A DNA stretch of 33,093 nt from CAVWDI01 sp046259385 (GCA_046259385.1 JBJYWI010000172.1:1-33093), one strand, 5' to 3'. Numbered from the stretch's first letter, positions 23,059-31,662 are shown. A program made the numbers and translations. Notes: generated by a model from the letters alone, not told the origin.

Positions 23059-23818
23059 AAGTGTCTCTCTTATTCGGGCTGATTTGGTAGGATTGAAAGA
23101 GTTTAATCTTAGATAAGTATTCATGCTTATCGAACCCGTGTTCAGCCAGCGCGATCTTCATCCCTTCTATATTTGCTGAACTCGTTTTTCCGCGGCAGCC
23201 ATCACATCCAACACCGAACGATGGGCAAATTGCTCCACATCCAGCTCTTGTTATGGGTCCTAGACAGGATTTTCCATAATTGAAAACGCAAACGTTTTCT
23301 CGCAATTTGCATTCCACGCAAACGGGATAATCTGGTATGGGCAGCCTGCGGCCCTGTAAAAGTGCGGTTACACAGCTGATGAACTCTTCTCGATCAATTG
23401 GGCAGCCGGGGATGAATCCATCTATGGGAATGACAGATTCAATGGGTGCACCTGGATATGGGTCATGGTTTATGGACACTGCTCCATAAACATATCGCTC
23501 TACTTCTTCCTGGGATTGCCAATTTCTGAGGGCATTAACCCCTCCAAGATGTGCACAGGCTCCCAGCGCTATTACGTATTTTGCCTTCTTCCGAATTGAT
23601 TTCAATCGAAGTTCATCCTTCGTACGTGTGCAAGAACCTTCTACAAAGGCTATTTGATATTCATCGCTCTTCTCGCTCATAGCCTCTCGAAATTGGACAA
23701 TTTCCACCGCGTCCAGCAAGTTTGGGTGACGTTGCAAAGAATCGATAACCGTCAACTGGCAGCCTTCACAACCAGCAAAATCGAAGAAAGCAATTTTTGG
23801 TTTATTGACTTGCCTCAT
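23036..23818 (-). CDS. hydD: Group 3b [NiFe] hydrogenase small (delta) subunit
   Basis: A 260-residue iron-sulfur small subunit. The cluster next to the nickel site uses Cys17 and Cys20 (DFAGCEGCQL), Cys88 (GACAHLGG) and Cys139 (PGCPIDREE). Eight further cysteines at 167-208 (VCVECKLRENVC and later CGAICPSFGVGCDGC) fit two more [4Fe-4S] clusters. This conducts electrons from the large subunit to the diaphorase part (HydG and HydB). No twin-arginine signal is present, so the enzyme is cytoplasmic. The ATG at 23,818 overlaps the HydG stop (ATGA). The protein has the length expected for group 3b. Confidence 0.94.
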   Translation of the reverse strand: MRQVNKPKIAFFDFAGCEGCQLTVIDSLQRHPNLLDAVEIVQFREAMSEKSDEYQIAFVEGSCTRTKDELRLKSIRKKAKYVIALGACAHLGGVNALRNWQSQEEVERYVYGAVSINHDPYPGAPIESVIPIDGFIPGCPIDREEFISCVTALLQGRRLPIPDYPVCVECKLRENVCVFNYGKSCLGPITRAGCGAICPSFGVGCDGCRGKTSSANIEGMKIALAEHGFDKHEYLSKIKLFQSYQISPNKRDTYGYQKPE

Positions 23819-24666
23819 AATGCTTCATCCTTGTGTTTAATCTGGGCGTATGAAAAGCATGGTCCATCTTTGCATGCGTAGAAATTGTTAATCTGGCAAT
23901 GACCGCATTTACCCATGCCACATTTCATGCGGCGTTCGAGGCTCAACCAGATGTTGCCATCGCGTATCCCTAACCCGATCAGTTCCATCAAAACAAAGCG
24001 ATACATTACCGGCGGACCACAGGTGATAGCTATGGTGTTTGGTGCATAAACTTGGATTTTAGGAAATAGTGTGGTAATCACTCCTGAATTTCCAGTCCAT
24101 TGTTCGTCCGGGTTATCAACAGTTACATGCAGATCAACATCCTTGCGATCTTCCCATATCTGTAACTCGTCAGTAAATAGAAGTTCACCGGGATTTTTTG
24201 CCCCATACAGTATGGTGACTTTCCCAAACTTGTTGCGTTCATCAAGCACCTGATTGATCAGCGAGCGTAAAGGCGCCAGACCTAACCCGCCTGGAGCAAA
24301 TAGGATGTCTTTGCCATAGAATCGCCTTATCGGGAAACCGTGCCCGAATGGACCGCGAACGCCGATTGTGTCACCTGGCTCTAATTGATGCAGGGCGTTG
24401 GTTAAATCACCTACACGTCGAACGCATATCTCAAAAATACCATTGCTGCGGCTGGGTGAAGAGGAAATACTGATCGGCGCTTCGCCAATTCCAAATAATG
24501 AAACCTGCATGAATTGACCGGGCTTATGGTTGAGTGTGAACCCATCCGGGAGAGCGATGGTGAATAGCCTTTCTTTCTCGGTTAGGTCGAGTATCTCCAG
24601 AATCTGCGCCCGGGTTGGCATATAGACTGACTCAGCTGACAAGGTATCTAAAAGTTGTATACTCAT
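23815..24666 (-). CDS. hydG: Hydrogenase FAD/NAD(P)-binding (gamma) subunit
   Basis: A 283-residue flavin subunit of the AsrB/PyrK/HydG ferredoxin-reductase family. I take the ATG at 24,666, which overlaps the HydB stop by four bases (ATGA). An upstream in-frame codon would run 41 residues into HydB and is rejected. The FAD-binding part (about 18-105) shows the EAPISISSSP flavin stretch and GDTIGVRGPFGHGFP. The NAD(P)-binding part starts near GGLGLAPLRSL. The C-terminus has a [2Fe-2S] site of CGMGKCGHC and a later Cys in KDGPC. It passes electrons between NAD(P)H and the iron-sulfur chain of the hydrogenase. Whether NADH or NADPH is used cannot be read by eye. Confidence 0.93.
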   Translation of the reverse strand: MSIQLLDTLSAESVYMPTRAQILEILDLTEKERLFTIALPDGFTLNHKPGQFMQVSLFGIGEAPISISSSPSRSNGIFEICVRRVGDLTNALHQLEPGDTIGVRGPFGHGFPIRRFYGKDILFAPGGLGLAPLRSLINQVLDERNKFGKVTILYGAKNPGELLFTDELQIWEDRKDVDLHVTVDNPDEQWTGNSGVITTLFPKIQVYAPNTIAITCGPPVMYRFVLMELIGLGIRDGNIWLSLERRMKCGMGKCGHCQINNFYACKDGPCFSYAQIKHKDEAL

Positions 24667-25727
24667 GTGATGGTAACCTCTTGGCGTATTTTGCGAGCAG
24701 CAGAATGGCGGCGAAAAAGCTGATTTAATACAGCTATGGGCGTTATTTTGACCAGACAGGTTTCTGCACAGCGACCACACCCCACACATCCAACCAGACC
24801 AGGCTCAATACTTTGGTATTTATATTTTCGCAAGAAGCGGTGCCTCAGTCGATCGGATTGTTTTGGGCGAAAATTATGCCCCCCAGCGACGGTCGCAAAT
24901 TCATCAAGCTGGCACGAATCCCAGAACCGGATTCGCTCTCCAAAGCTGAGCGATAAATCCAATCGTTCTTGAATATCGAAACAATAGCAAGTGGGGCAAA
25001 CTATATTGCACGAACCGCAACCTAGGCACCGTTCACCAAGTTCATCCCACAAAGAAGAACGATAGAAAAAAGTCATCAAGCTTGGTAATTCGGTGATGTC
25101 AGCTTCTAGTTGGTAAGGAAAACTTGACCATTTTTTACTCATTACATGGTTGATCAGGTTATGATCTTCAAGAGTTGGATCCAATAAACCACTTAAACCC
25201 TCCAGAAGTTTTTCTCCTTTTTCGGAACCGATGTAAAGGGCGTAAGTTTTTCCTAAATTGATGAGGTGTATGTCAAATTCTTCAGGGTTACTTAGAGTCC
25301 CCATATCCTTGCAAAAAGCATGAGCACTACAGGGTTGAAGACATTCAATACCCACAAAGGTTGTGTTCTCGCGCCTGGAAATATAATGTTGATCTACCAG
25401 ATCTTTTTCAAAGACCGCATCCAAGAGGTGAATCGCATGTAAATCACAAGTATGCACTCCCAGGATGACAGTTGGAATATCATCAAAAACTGGTTCTGCC
25501 CGATTTTGGGTTGTATTGAACTGGATTAACTCTTCCCGAGTTGGCAGAAGTGTTTTTTTCGGGGGCAAAATAGTAGTTCCATATTCCAACGCAACCTGGT
25601 CTGGCGAAGAAACCTCACCAAATACATATTGATCCCGCACATGCTGCGGTGCAATCAGTCGGTAATCAACCAATAAATTTTCAATCCATGTATCCAGGGC
25701 GTTCTTTGGAATAATTTTGAGGGTCAT
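24663..25727 (-). CDS. hydB: Hydrogenase iron-sulfur (beta) subunit, AsrA-like
   Basis: A 354-residue protein of the HydB/AsrA type. Two [4Fe-4S] motifs are near the end: Cys234, Cys237, Cys240, Cys244 (CLGCGSCNIVCPTC) and Cys314, Cys317, Cys320, Cys324 (CVGCGRCAETC). The long N-terminal part has GVHTCDLHAIHLLD at about 90-103 and GIECLQPCSAHAFCKD at about 127-141, both typical of this family. It joins the flavin subunit to the electron path, and in sulfhydrogenases is thought to help reduce sulfur or polysulfide. The ATG at 25,727 shares one base with the previous stop (TAATG), so translation is probably coupled to the HycI-like protease. No regulatory gene lies between the two enzyme sets. 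Confidence 0.92.
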   Translation of the reverse strand: MTLKIIPKNALDTWIENLLVDYRLIAPQHVRDQYVFGEVSSPDQVALEYGTTILPPKKTLLPTREELIQFNTTQNRAEPVFDDIPTVILGVHTCDLHAIHLLDAVFEKDLVDQHYISRRENTTFVGIECLQPCSAHAFCKDMGTLSNPEEFDIHLINLGKTYALYIGSEKGEKLLEGLSGLLDPTLEDHNLINHVMSKKWSSFPYQLEADITELPSLMTFFYRSSLWDELGERCLGCGSCNIVCPTCYCFDIQERLDLSLSFGERIRFWDSCQLDEFATVAGGHNFRPKQSDRLRHRFLRKYKYQSIEPGLVGCVGCGRCAETCLVKITPIAVLNQLFRRHSAARKIRQEVTIT

Positions 25728-26338
25728 TATCTACCACTCCTATTCTCTGGTGGGTGACAAGTTATATTTGCTTCTGAGAAAAAATTTTGTTCTGGAAAAC
25801 CTACCTGATCACAATAATCAAAAGCGGGTTGAAGTGCAGGTTGAAGGAGCATAATCAGAGCACGAAGAATCGCTTGCAGTGATTCTTTCACTAATGGTGA
25901 CAGCGCTGACTGGAAGGAAACGTCGTCTGGCTGAATCCCCAGGATGATGACCCGCATGCAAATTTCGTGAGTAATATAACTATAGAGTAGACGAAGCGGG
26001 AGTGTGTGGGTTGAGAAGCCGAGTCCATCAATCATCTGGGGATTAATGAAGCGCACACTACCGGGTTCCAGATTCATGTAAGCAGCATCGATAATTAAAA
26101 CAAGATCGGGACCAAAATCGCGCAGCTCGCCCAATTTGTTTTCCGGTGCAATACCGGCGTTTATTACCAGCAGACGCTCACCATAAATGGAGTTCTGTCT
26201 TAAAACACGGGCAATCATTACCCCAGCTGCATCAGCGCAGTGTAAGTCACTTCCGATTCCCAGGATTGCTATCCGGGGGGCTTTATTATCTGAAGCCAGC
26301 TGTTGCATGGATTTGTCAAGCTGCTTCTGCCAGCACAT
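25727..26338 (-). CDS. hycI: HycI-type hydrogenase maturation protease (for the group 4 large subunit)
   Basis: A 203-residue protein of the HycI branch. The family pattern is present: AILGIGSDLHCADAAGVMIA, INAGIAPENKLGELRDFGPD, IIDAAYMNLEPG, STHTLPLRLL and ILGIQPDDVSF. HycI clips the C-terminal tail of the formate-hydrogenlyase-type large subunit HycE; the matching tail is found on the group 4 large subunit in this window, four genes upstream. The ATG at 26,338 has AGGTGA eight bases ahead and overlaps the ferredoxin-like gene by 23 bases. A TTG at 26,362 is in frame but less likely. Gene order places it exactly between the two hydrogenases, so it could serve the second as well, although that one has its own protease. 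Confidence 0.87.
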   Translation of the reverse strand: MCWQKQLDKSMQQLASDNKAPRIAILGIGSDLHCADAAGVMIARVLRQNSIYGERLLVINAGIAPENKLGELRDFGPDLVLIIDAAYMNLEPGSVRFINPQMIDGLGFSTHTLPLRLLYSYITHEICMRVIILGIQPDDVSFQSALSPLVKESLQAILRALIMLLQPALQPAFDYCDQVGFPEQNFFSEANITCHPPENRSGR

Positions 26339-26711
26339 ATTCAAGATCACCTGCTTTTCCAAACCATTTGGTGTAAGATTGTTTATCCAGCGCCGCCATT
26401 TCCCAAAGGTCAGCTCTCATCGTTAAGCAACCGTGGTTACAACTGTGTATGCATTGAGCGCAAAAGGTGCAGCGATCTACATGGTATTGGAGCACAAATC
26501 GCTTTTCTTTCTTGTCAATCACGATCATCTCAATTGCATTTGCCGGGCAATCCATAGCGCAGATCCCACATCCTGTACATTTATCAGGGGACCAATCTAA
26601 GCAACCCCGAAATCTTTCAGGAGGGTCCTGGCGGACCTTTGGGTATCTCTCCGTGACTGGTTTCTTAAACAGTGAGCCGACCACATCGCCGAACATTGCT
26701 CCGATTTTCAT
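26316..26711 (-). CDS. Group 4 hydrogenase ferredoxin-like subunit (NuoI-like)
   Basis: A 131-residue polyferredoxin counted from the ATG at 26,711, which overlaps the NuoH-like stop (ATGA); a further in-frame start at 26,780 lies inside that gene. Two [4Fe-4S] motifs: Cys45, Cys48, Cys51, Cys55 (CTGCGICAMDC) and Cys81, Cys84, Cys87, Cys91 (CTFCAQCIHSC). It is the peripheral electron carrier that takes electrons from ferredoxin (or a linked dehydrogenase) to the small subunit, as NuoI, HyfH or EchF do. The C-terminal tail after residue 95 (MRADLWEMAALDKQSY) is unusually long for EchF but normal for HycF/NuoI types. Confidence 0.93.
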   Translation of the reverse strand: MKIGAMFGDVVGSLFKKPVTERYPKVRQDPPERFRGCLDWSPDKCTGCGICAMDCPANAIEMIVIDKKEKRFVLQYHVDRCTFCAQCIHSCNHGCLTMRADLWEMAALDKQSYTKWFGKAGDLEYVLAEAA

Positions 26712-27628
26712 AAGACCATCCTTCCACCGATCATGAATAGCCACTGCACCAATACCAATAGAATGCCGTAGCGCCACCACAAACCAACTGTCTGATCAAT
26801 CCGTAATCGGGCTAACAACGCCTGGAGGCCAGCTATCACCAGCAGCAGCGACAGCGTTTTGAGCAAAAAACTTAGCGGGTTTGAAACTCCTCCCAGATAA
26901 AACGCTGCGATAAGAGTTAAGCCGACCACCATTTCCACGCCTTTTCCCAACCGGAAAAGTGCCAACCCCCTACCACTATACTCTGTCAATGCCCCCGCAA
27001 CGATCTCCGTTTCCGCTTCTGGTGCATCAAAAGGCGGCAGCTCTAATTTACCCATTAACCCGACCAGCGCGACAAAAAAACCAAGAGGTTGGGTGATCAG
27101 CAACCATCTTTGACCGGTATAGGCAATTATTTCACTGATTTGCCAACTCCCAGCTGCAAGCGCAGGTCCAAGCAAAGCCAGCAAAAAGGGCGCTTCGTAT
27201 GAAAAAAGCTGTGTAAGAGTACGAGTAGCACCTATTAGAGAGAAGCGGTTTATTGTGTTCGCTCCAGCGAGCCCGATACATAGGGTAAGCAGACTGAGAA
27301 GGTATATCGTAACGATCAAATCGCCAGGAAAATTGTAAACTGGTGGGAAACCTGCAATGGGAACATACAAAGCAGCGGTGAGACAACCTGCAAGAGCAAC
27401 TATAGGCAGCACAATATATAGAGTAGGATTGCTGCCGTCCGGGATGACCTCTTCATTTGCCAGCAGTTTTACGGCATCCGCAAGCGGTTGGAACCAGCGT
27501 GGGCCGATGCGGTTCTGGTATTGAGAAAGCAGCTTTCGGTCAGCCCACTCAAAGAACATTCCTGCGGTCAAAAGAAATAAGCCGCCAGGAAAAATCAACA
27601 AATTGAAAATATTAATGATGATCTCCAT
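26708..27628 (-). CDS. Group 4 hydrogenase membrane subunit (NuoH-like)
   Basis: A 306-residue membrane protein with about eight hydrophobic helices, of the NuoH/HyfC/EchB family that anchors the hydrogenase and couples it to ion movement. The N-terminal signature EWADRKLLSQYQNRIGPRWF followed by QPLADAVKLLANEE is well conserved, and the cytoplasmic loop PPFDAPEAETEIVAGALTEY is the typical contact with the catalytic part. The ATG at 27,628 has AAGG seven bases upstream and overlaps the NuoD-like gene by 17 bases. It is shorter than complex I NuoH, as expected for hydrogenases of group 4. Confidence 0.93.
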   Translation of the reverse strand: MEIIINIFNLLIFPGGLFLLTAGMFFEWADRKLLSQYQNRIGPRWFQPLADAVKLLANEEVIPDGSNPTLYIVLPIVALAGCLTAALYVPIAGFPPVYNFPGDLIVTIYLLSLLTLCIGLAGANTINRFSLIGATRTLTQLFSYEAPFLLALLGPALAAGSWQISEIIAYTGQRWLLITQPLGFFVALVGLMGKLELPPFDAPEAETEIVAGALTEYSGRGLALFRLGKGVEMVVGLTLIAAFYLGGVSNPLSFLLKTLSLLLVIAGLQALLARLRIDQTVGLWWRYGILLVLVQWLFMIGGRMVL

Positions 27629-28808
27629 AGTAATACCTTATCCCGTATTTCCTTAACTCCTCCCATGTCCACAGAGATGTTTTACTTGATCGATTATTAA
27701 TTCGCACTGATCGGTCATTACATGAGAAACAGGGGTCAATGCCTGCAAGAATCATTGGAATATCGGCCAGCTGGCTGCCAATGGCGAGTTTTAAGACCGA
27801 GGTCATATTACAGATAGTCGGTGTTCGCACTTTTATTCGCTCAGGCTTATCTGTACCGTTTGATTTGATGAAATAGAAAAGCTCACCACGCGGGGCTTCT
27901 ACCCGCACTACTGCTTCTCCAGGGCTTATTCTCCTTTTCATTCGGGCAGCTAATTCTCCTCCCGGCAGATTATCTAATATCCGGTTGATAAGGTGACAGC
28001 TTTCCAGCATTTCCTTAACTCGCACCACAAAACGTGCTTCCAAATCACCTTTCGATTCGAGGACGATGGAAACAGGAAATTGGTTGTAGGCAGAATATGG
28101 CGCTTCGACTCGGATATCGCGTACAACATTCGAGGCGCGTGCTGTCGGCCCAACCGCGCCTAGGACTTCAGCCTGGTTGCGGGTCATCCCACCAATATCG
28201 CGTGTGCGCTTGAGAAATAAGGCGTCGCTTGTGACAATCTCCAAGTAGTAAATTAATCGCTCCTGGAGAAATTCAAGACCTTTGCTTATGTTATCTGCTT
28301 GAGCATTGTCAATATCATATTTGACGCCACCAAGCAGATTAGCAGAATAATTCACCCTGTTGCCGGTTAAACCTTCCAGGATGTCCATAACTGTTTCCCT
28401 GTCGCGCCAGCTGTACATAAAAAGGGTGTCAAAACCTGCTTCGTGAGAAGCTACACCGAGCCAAAGCAGATGGCTGTGGATCCTTTCTAATTCCGCCACC
28501 AGTATACGGATGGCTTGTGCTCTTGGCGGTGCCTCTATACCAGCTAATTTTTCAACTCCGAGACAATAAGCCGTGGAGTGAATATGCGAACATATACCGC
28601 AGATGCGCTCAAGAAGGTACTGGGTCTGCACCCAATTACGCTCCTCGGCAGCCCTCTCAACGCCCCTGTGTGCATATCCCAGCCGAACGTAAGCATTGGT
28701 TACGATCTCCCCTTCCACATTAAGTGAGAAAAAGGCTGGTTCTTTCAGCGCTGGGTGCTGTGGACCGATGGGTACTGTAAATTTTTTATCTATTTTGCTC
28801 TCTTGCAT
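27612..28808 (-). CDS. Group 4 [NiFe] hydrogenase large subunit (NuoD/HycE-like)
   Basis: A 398-residue catalytic subunit. Unlike complex I NuoD, it keeps both cysteine pairs that hold nickel: Cys70 and Cys73 (ERICGICSHIHSTA), Cys360 and Cys363 (DPCFSCNDR). So it is a hydrogenase and not a plain NADH dehydrogenase subunit. The predicted tail after Arg366 is 32 residues long and contains TSLWTWEELRKYGIR, close in kind to the tail of HycE, which is removed by HycI. GPQHPALKEPAFFSL near the start is typical of the family. It should produce or use H2 with electrons from the NuoI-like subunit, driving ion pumping in the membrane arm. AAAGG seven bases before the ATG supports the start. Confidence 0.94.
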   Translation of the reverse strand: MQESKIDKKFTVPIGPQHPALKEPAFFSLNVEGEIVTNAYVRLGYAHRGVERAAEERNWVQTQYLLERICGICSHIHSTAYCLGVEKLAGIEAPPRAQAIRILVAELERIHSHLLWLGVASHEAGFDTLFMYSWRDRETVMDILEGLTGNRVNYSANLLGGVKYDIDNAQADNISKGLEFLQERLIYYLEIVTSDALFLKRTRDIGGMTRNQAEVLGAVGPTARASNVVRDIRVEAPYSAYNQFPVSIVLESKGDLEARFVVRVKEMLESCHLINRILDNLPGGELAARMKRRISPGEAVVRVEAPRGELFYFIKSNGTDKPERIKVRTPTICNMTSVLKLAIGSQLADIPMILAGIDPCFSCNDRSVRINNRSSKTSLWTWEELRKYGIRYYYGDHH

Positions 28809-28822
28809 TTATAAACCTTTTT

Positions 28823-29290
28823 CTAACTATGTTCATCCAGTATTTGCGGTTGAAAATCTTTGCGTAATGGGTACACACCTTCCGGCCAATCGTCAGGCAG
28901 ATATAGGTGTTCTGGATTGCGCAGGCCATTGACCTTGATGCCGAACATTTCACTGAGTTCGCGCTCAAATGGTTCAGCACCAGGTATGATTTCAGTGAGC
29001 GTGTTTATATTTGGAAAAGTCTTTGGAACATTGACCCGCAGTGTGATGGTTGCATAGTCTGTACAGAAGTGATATAGCACCTCCAGTATCTCTTGATCAG
29101 TTCCAGGATCCATTCCGGTGATAGCAGCCAGGTACCCGAGATGCTTGACTCGTAAGCCGGCCGCAGCAACGATAACGTTTTTTGGATCTGTAAGATAAAA
29201 ATCGAGCCGATCAGATTCGGGGCTCTCCACTTTATCTGATAAATCTTCTATTAGAAGTCGGGCGGTTGTTAAAATTGTCTCTGTGTCCAT
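28823..29290 (-). CDS. Group 4 hydrogenase 30-kDa-type subunit (NuoC-like)
   Basis: A 155-residue protein of the NuoC family, which packs against the large and small subunits. The family end motif is present: GAEPFERELSEMFGIKVNGL followed by RNPEHLYLPDDWPEGVYPLRKDF. In E. coli HycE and HyfG this part is fused to the large subunit; here it is separate and lies 14 bases upstream of it. The N-terminal half shows the usual alternating strand and helix pattern (VAAAGLRVKHLGYLAAITGM). It has no cofactor of its own. GGAG in the end of the NuoB-like gene is a bit far (12 bases) from the ATG at 29,290. Confidence 0.92.
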   Translation of the reverse strand: MDTETILTTARLLIEDLSDKVESPESDRLDFYLTDPKNVIVAAAGLRVKHLGYLAAITGMDPGTDQEILEVLYHFCTDYATITLRVNVPKTFPNINTLTEIIPGAEPFERELSEMFGIKVNGLRNPEHLYLPDDWPEGVYPLRKDFQPQILDEHS

Positions 29291-29296
29291 AAGTAC

Positions 29297-29812
29297 TTAA
29301 GGCTCCAATAAGGGTCCGGTTTCTTGATTTATGAGTGTGGCTGCGGGGGATTTTGTTGCCGAATTCAAACTGGACAACAGTTTCACCACGCCGTCAATGA
29401 TTGCCTCCGGGCGTGGCGGGCAACCTGGAATATAAGCATCTACCGGGAGCAGGTTGTCAATACCGTCCATAACGTTGTAGCAGCCTCTGAAAACACCTCC
29501 AGTAAGGGCACAGGCGCCGACAGCGACCACAAACTTGGGTTCGGGCATCTGCTCATAAATACGGAGCAGACGATCTCGAGCCTGGCGTGTTATTGCTCCT
29601 GTGCAGACAAGGATATCTGCATGGCGTGGGCTGCCCATCAATTTCACCCCGAAGCGCTCCAGGTCGTAACGGGGGGTTAGGGTCGCAAGTATCTCAATGT
29701 CACAACCGTTACATGAGCCGCTGTTGAAATGCAGGAACCATGGTGAATTTATACGTCCCCATGTTTTTATGTGATCGAGCGAGTTTTTCCAATTGCTACT
29801 GCTAAATTCCAT
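29297..29812 (-). CDS. Group 4 hydrogenase small subunit (NuoB-like)
   Basis: A 171-residue iron-sulfur protein counted from the ATG at 29,812 (GGAG six bases ahead); an upstream TTG at 29,824 is also in frame. One [4Fe-4S] cluster is bound by Cys34 and Cys37 (SGSCNGCDIE), Cys101 (VGACALTGG) and Cys131 (PGCPPRPE). The CxxC first pair is of the hydrogenase kind; complex I NuoB has adjacent cysteines. It passes electrons between the NuoI-like protein and the nickel site. The C-terminal 25 residues (LNSATKSPAATLINQETGPL) look disordered and are not conserved in the family as far as I can tell. Confidence 0.94.
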   Translation of the reverse strand: MEFSSSNWKNSLDHIKTWGRINSPWFLHFNSGSCNGCDIEILATLTPRYDLERFGVKLMGSPRHADILVCTGAITRQARDRLLRIYEQMPEPKFVVAVGACALTGGVFRGCYNVMDGIDNLLPVDAYIPGCPPRPEAIIDGVVKLLSSLNSATKSPAATLINQETGPLLEP

Positions 29813-29833
29813 TCGAATCTCCAATCATATTCG

Positions 29834-30148
29834 TTATCCCAATATCAACGCCGCCAGTACCAGCATCAATCCCAGCAGATAGATTTCAGCAGTCATTGTT
29901 ATATTGTTGCTGCCAAGGACCAAAACACCCAGATGCAGAATAGCGAAGAAAAGGGCAACGACGAAGAACGGACGATAACCGGGAGCAGCCAGGCGGCTGG
30001 GTGGTTGCTCTCCACTTGAATATATGCTTGTCTTAATTGGCGTAGGGTTGGAAGAGCCCGCCAATATCCGTCCAAATGCATATAAAATTGTCACCAGAAC
30101 TATATAGATTAAGAAAGCAAGAGGGGGGTTCAAAATAACATTTTCCAT
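29834..30148 (-). CDS. Small membrane subunit, NuoA-like
   Basis: A 104-residue protein with three hydrophobic helices (about 8-30, 60-80 and 86-104) and a loop containing SIYSSGEQPPSRLAAPGYRP. The helix count, loop position and the SGE element resemble NuoA (complex I subunit 3), where the loop carries an ECG-type motif. The likeness is weak, so the call is tentative. NuoA is usual in complex I but not in classical Hyc, Ech or Mbh gene sets, so its presence marks this operon as an intermediate form. The ATG at 30,148 with GAGG five bases ahead is preferred over that at 30,151; an earlier in-frame start at 30,178 has no support. Confidence 0.65.
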   Translation of the reverse strand: MENVILNPPLAFLIYIVLVTILYAFGRILAGSSNPTPIKTSIYSSGEQPPSRLAAPGYRPFFVVALFFAILHLGVLVLGSNNITMTAEIYLLGLMLVLAALILG

Positions 30149-30167
30149 CATAACCTCATTAATATTC

Positions 30168-31661
30168 CTACCAACCAAAGATAGCGAGCACTTCGTTTCC
30201 GGCTGGATATGTCAACCAATTCATAGTACTCGGCAGGATACCGATAATGATCACTCCAAGTGCCATTACAACAAGTGGAATAGTCATAATTATTGGCGCA
30301 GATTTTCCCGACAAAACCAGGTCAGATTGTTGGCGGCGGTAAACCGTGTTTACCAGTGGGACATAATATACAAGTGAGAATACGCTGTTCAGAGCAGCAA
30401 ATAACACCAGTAATGTGATCAACAGGTTCCCAGTCTCAAAACCTCCAAGGATAATCTGCCATTTAGAAGTAAATCCTGCCAGCAGCGGAATGCCACCCAG
30501 ACTGAGGAGAGCCAGGCTGAAAGTCAACGCTACTATCGGATAACGCCGGGAAGCGCCAGAAAGATCGTTAACCAATAATGGGTCATGATTTCCCACTGAG
30601 ATATGCAGTACATATAACAGTGCACCCGCTGAAAGAAATGCCAGACCTTTCATCACGCCGTGATTGAACAGGTGGAACATGCCTCCCACAGCGCCATCTG
30701 AAATCCCGAGATATACAGCTATCCCCAACCCGACAAGCATATAACCGACGTGTGTTAGGCTGGAATAAGCCAGCATTCGTTTGACCTGCTTCTGGGGCAA
30801 CGCTAACATGTTTCCGATGAGCATATTAAGAACACCAAAAACCATCAGCAGCGGTCCCCATAATGTCGTTACAGATGATAGTGTGCTGAGCGATCGGAGC
30901 ATGGCAACTAAACCTGCTTCAATTACAATTCCAGAAAGCATTGCACTGATCCCACTTGGTGCCTGGGAGTGTGCATCCGGCAACCAGGTGTGCAGAGGTA
31001 CCAGAGCAGCTTTGACCCCATATCCGATAACAAACAGTATTCCAGCAACAAGTAGAGATTGGGAACTGATGCCAGCTGCTTTGATTGCATTGAAATTCAA
31101 GTGGCTGGTCTGGGCGTACACGATTCCAATGCTGATAAGCACCAGAACAGAACCGGCTGCACTCTGCACAAGATACTTAAAACCGGCCTCCAGTGACGCC
31201 GGACGTTCATGGTAAAAGGCAACCAGCAGGTATGAAGCGATTGCCATGGCTTCAAACCAGATCCACAGATTAAACAGATCGCAAGCGCATCCAAGCCCTA
31301 TCATCATTGCGATCATCGCCAAGAGCATTGCGTAATACTTTTCCTGACCAGATTCAACGGGTAAGTAAGGTCCGGAAAACAGAACCACAAAAATACCCAA
31401 TCCTAATGACAACGCTGCTACAATCAACCCCAATCCATCCAGGCATAATTGGATCGTGCCCATATTGAAAACAAGTTGTTCATTGCGGTTGATTGCATGG
31501 GCAGCTTGAGTGAAGGGTATCCATGCAGCCAGCAGTGCAATCAGGGCAGTAATCTGGGGAATACTGACAAGGCGATTTTTACCTACCCGTCCGATTAAAT
31601 ACACTAGGGGAGAAGCGATGAGTGGTAATAATATGATCCAAACAAAATGTATTGTTTCCAT
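30168..31661 (-). CDS. Antiporter-like proton-pumping subunit (NuoN/HyfF/MrpD-like)
   Basis: A 497-residue membrane protein with about fourteen helices of the Mrp antiporter / NuoL-M-N family. Key charged residues for ion movement are present: Glu in WFEAMAIASYLLVAF, Lys in GVKAALVPLHTWLPDAHSQA, Lys in the LPQKQVKRMLAYSSLTHVGY region, and Lys in HGVMKGLAFLSAG. It forms part of the membrane arm of the group 4 hydrogenase. Whether it carries H+ or Na+ is not decidable by eye. I use the ATG at 31,661, just past the previous stop; a TTG at 31,670 would overlap by eight bases. The overall length is closest to NuoM/NuoN and MrpD proteins. Confidence 0.92.
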   Translation of the reverse strand: METIHFVWIILLPLIASPLVYLIGRVGKNRLVSIPQITALIALLAAWIPFTQAAHAINRNEQLVFNMGTIQLCLDGLGLIVAALSLGLGIFVVLFSGPYLPVESGQEKYYAMLLAMIAMMIGLGCACDLFNLWIWFEAMAIASYLLVAFYHERPASLEAGFKYLVQSAAGSVLVLISIGIVYAQTSHLNFNAIKAAGISSQSLLVAGILFVIGYGVKAALVPLHTWLPDAHSQAPSGISAMLSGIVIEAGLVAMLRSLSTLSSVTTLWGPLLMVFGVLNMLIGNMLALPQKQVKRMLAYSSLTHVGYMLVGLGIAVYLGISDGAVGGMFHLFNHGVMKGLAFLSAGALLYVLHISVGNHDPLLVNDLSGASRRYPIVALTFSLALLSLGGIPLLAGFTSKWQIILGGFETGNLLITLLVLFAALNSVFSLVYYVPLVNTVYRRQQSDLVLSGKSAPIIMTIPLVVMALGVIIIGILPSTMNWLTYPAGNEVLAIFGW

Positions 31662-31662
31662 G

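Noticed and set aside
24667..24789. N-terminal extension of the HydG frame rich in Cys and Ser
   Set aside because: It runs antiparallel to no gene but lies wholly inside the hydB coding sequence in another frame; the ATGA start at 24,666 explains the protein fully.
26339..26362. Longer N-terminus of the HycI-like protease from a TTG
   Set aside because: The ATG at 26,338 has AGGTGA at good distance, and the extra eight residues lie before the family's conserved start.
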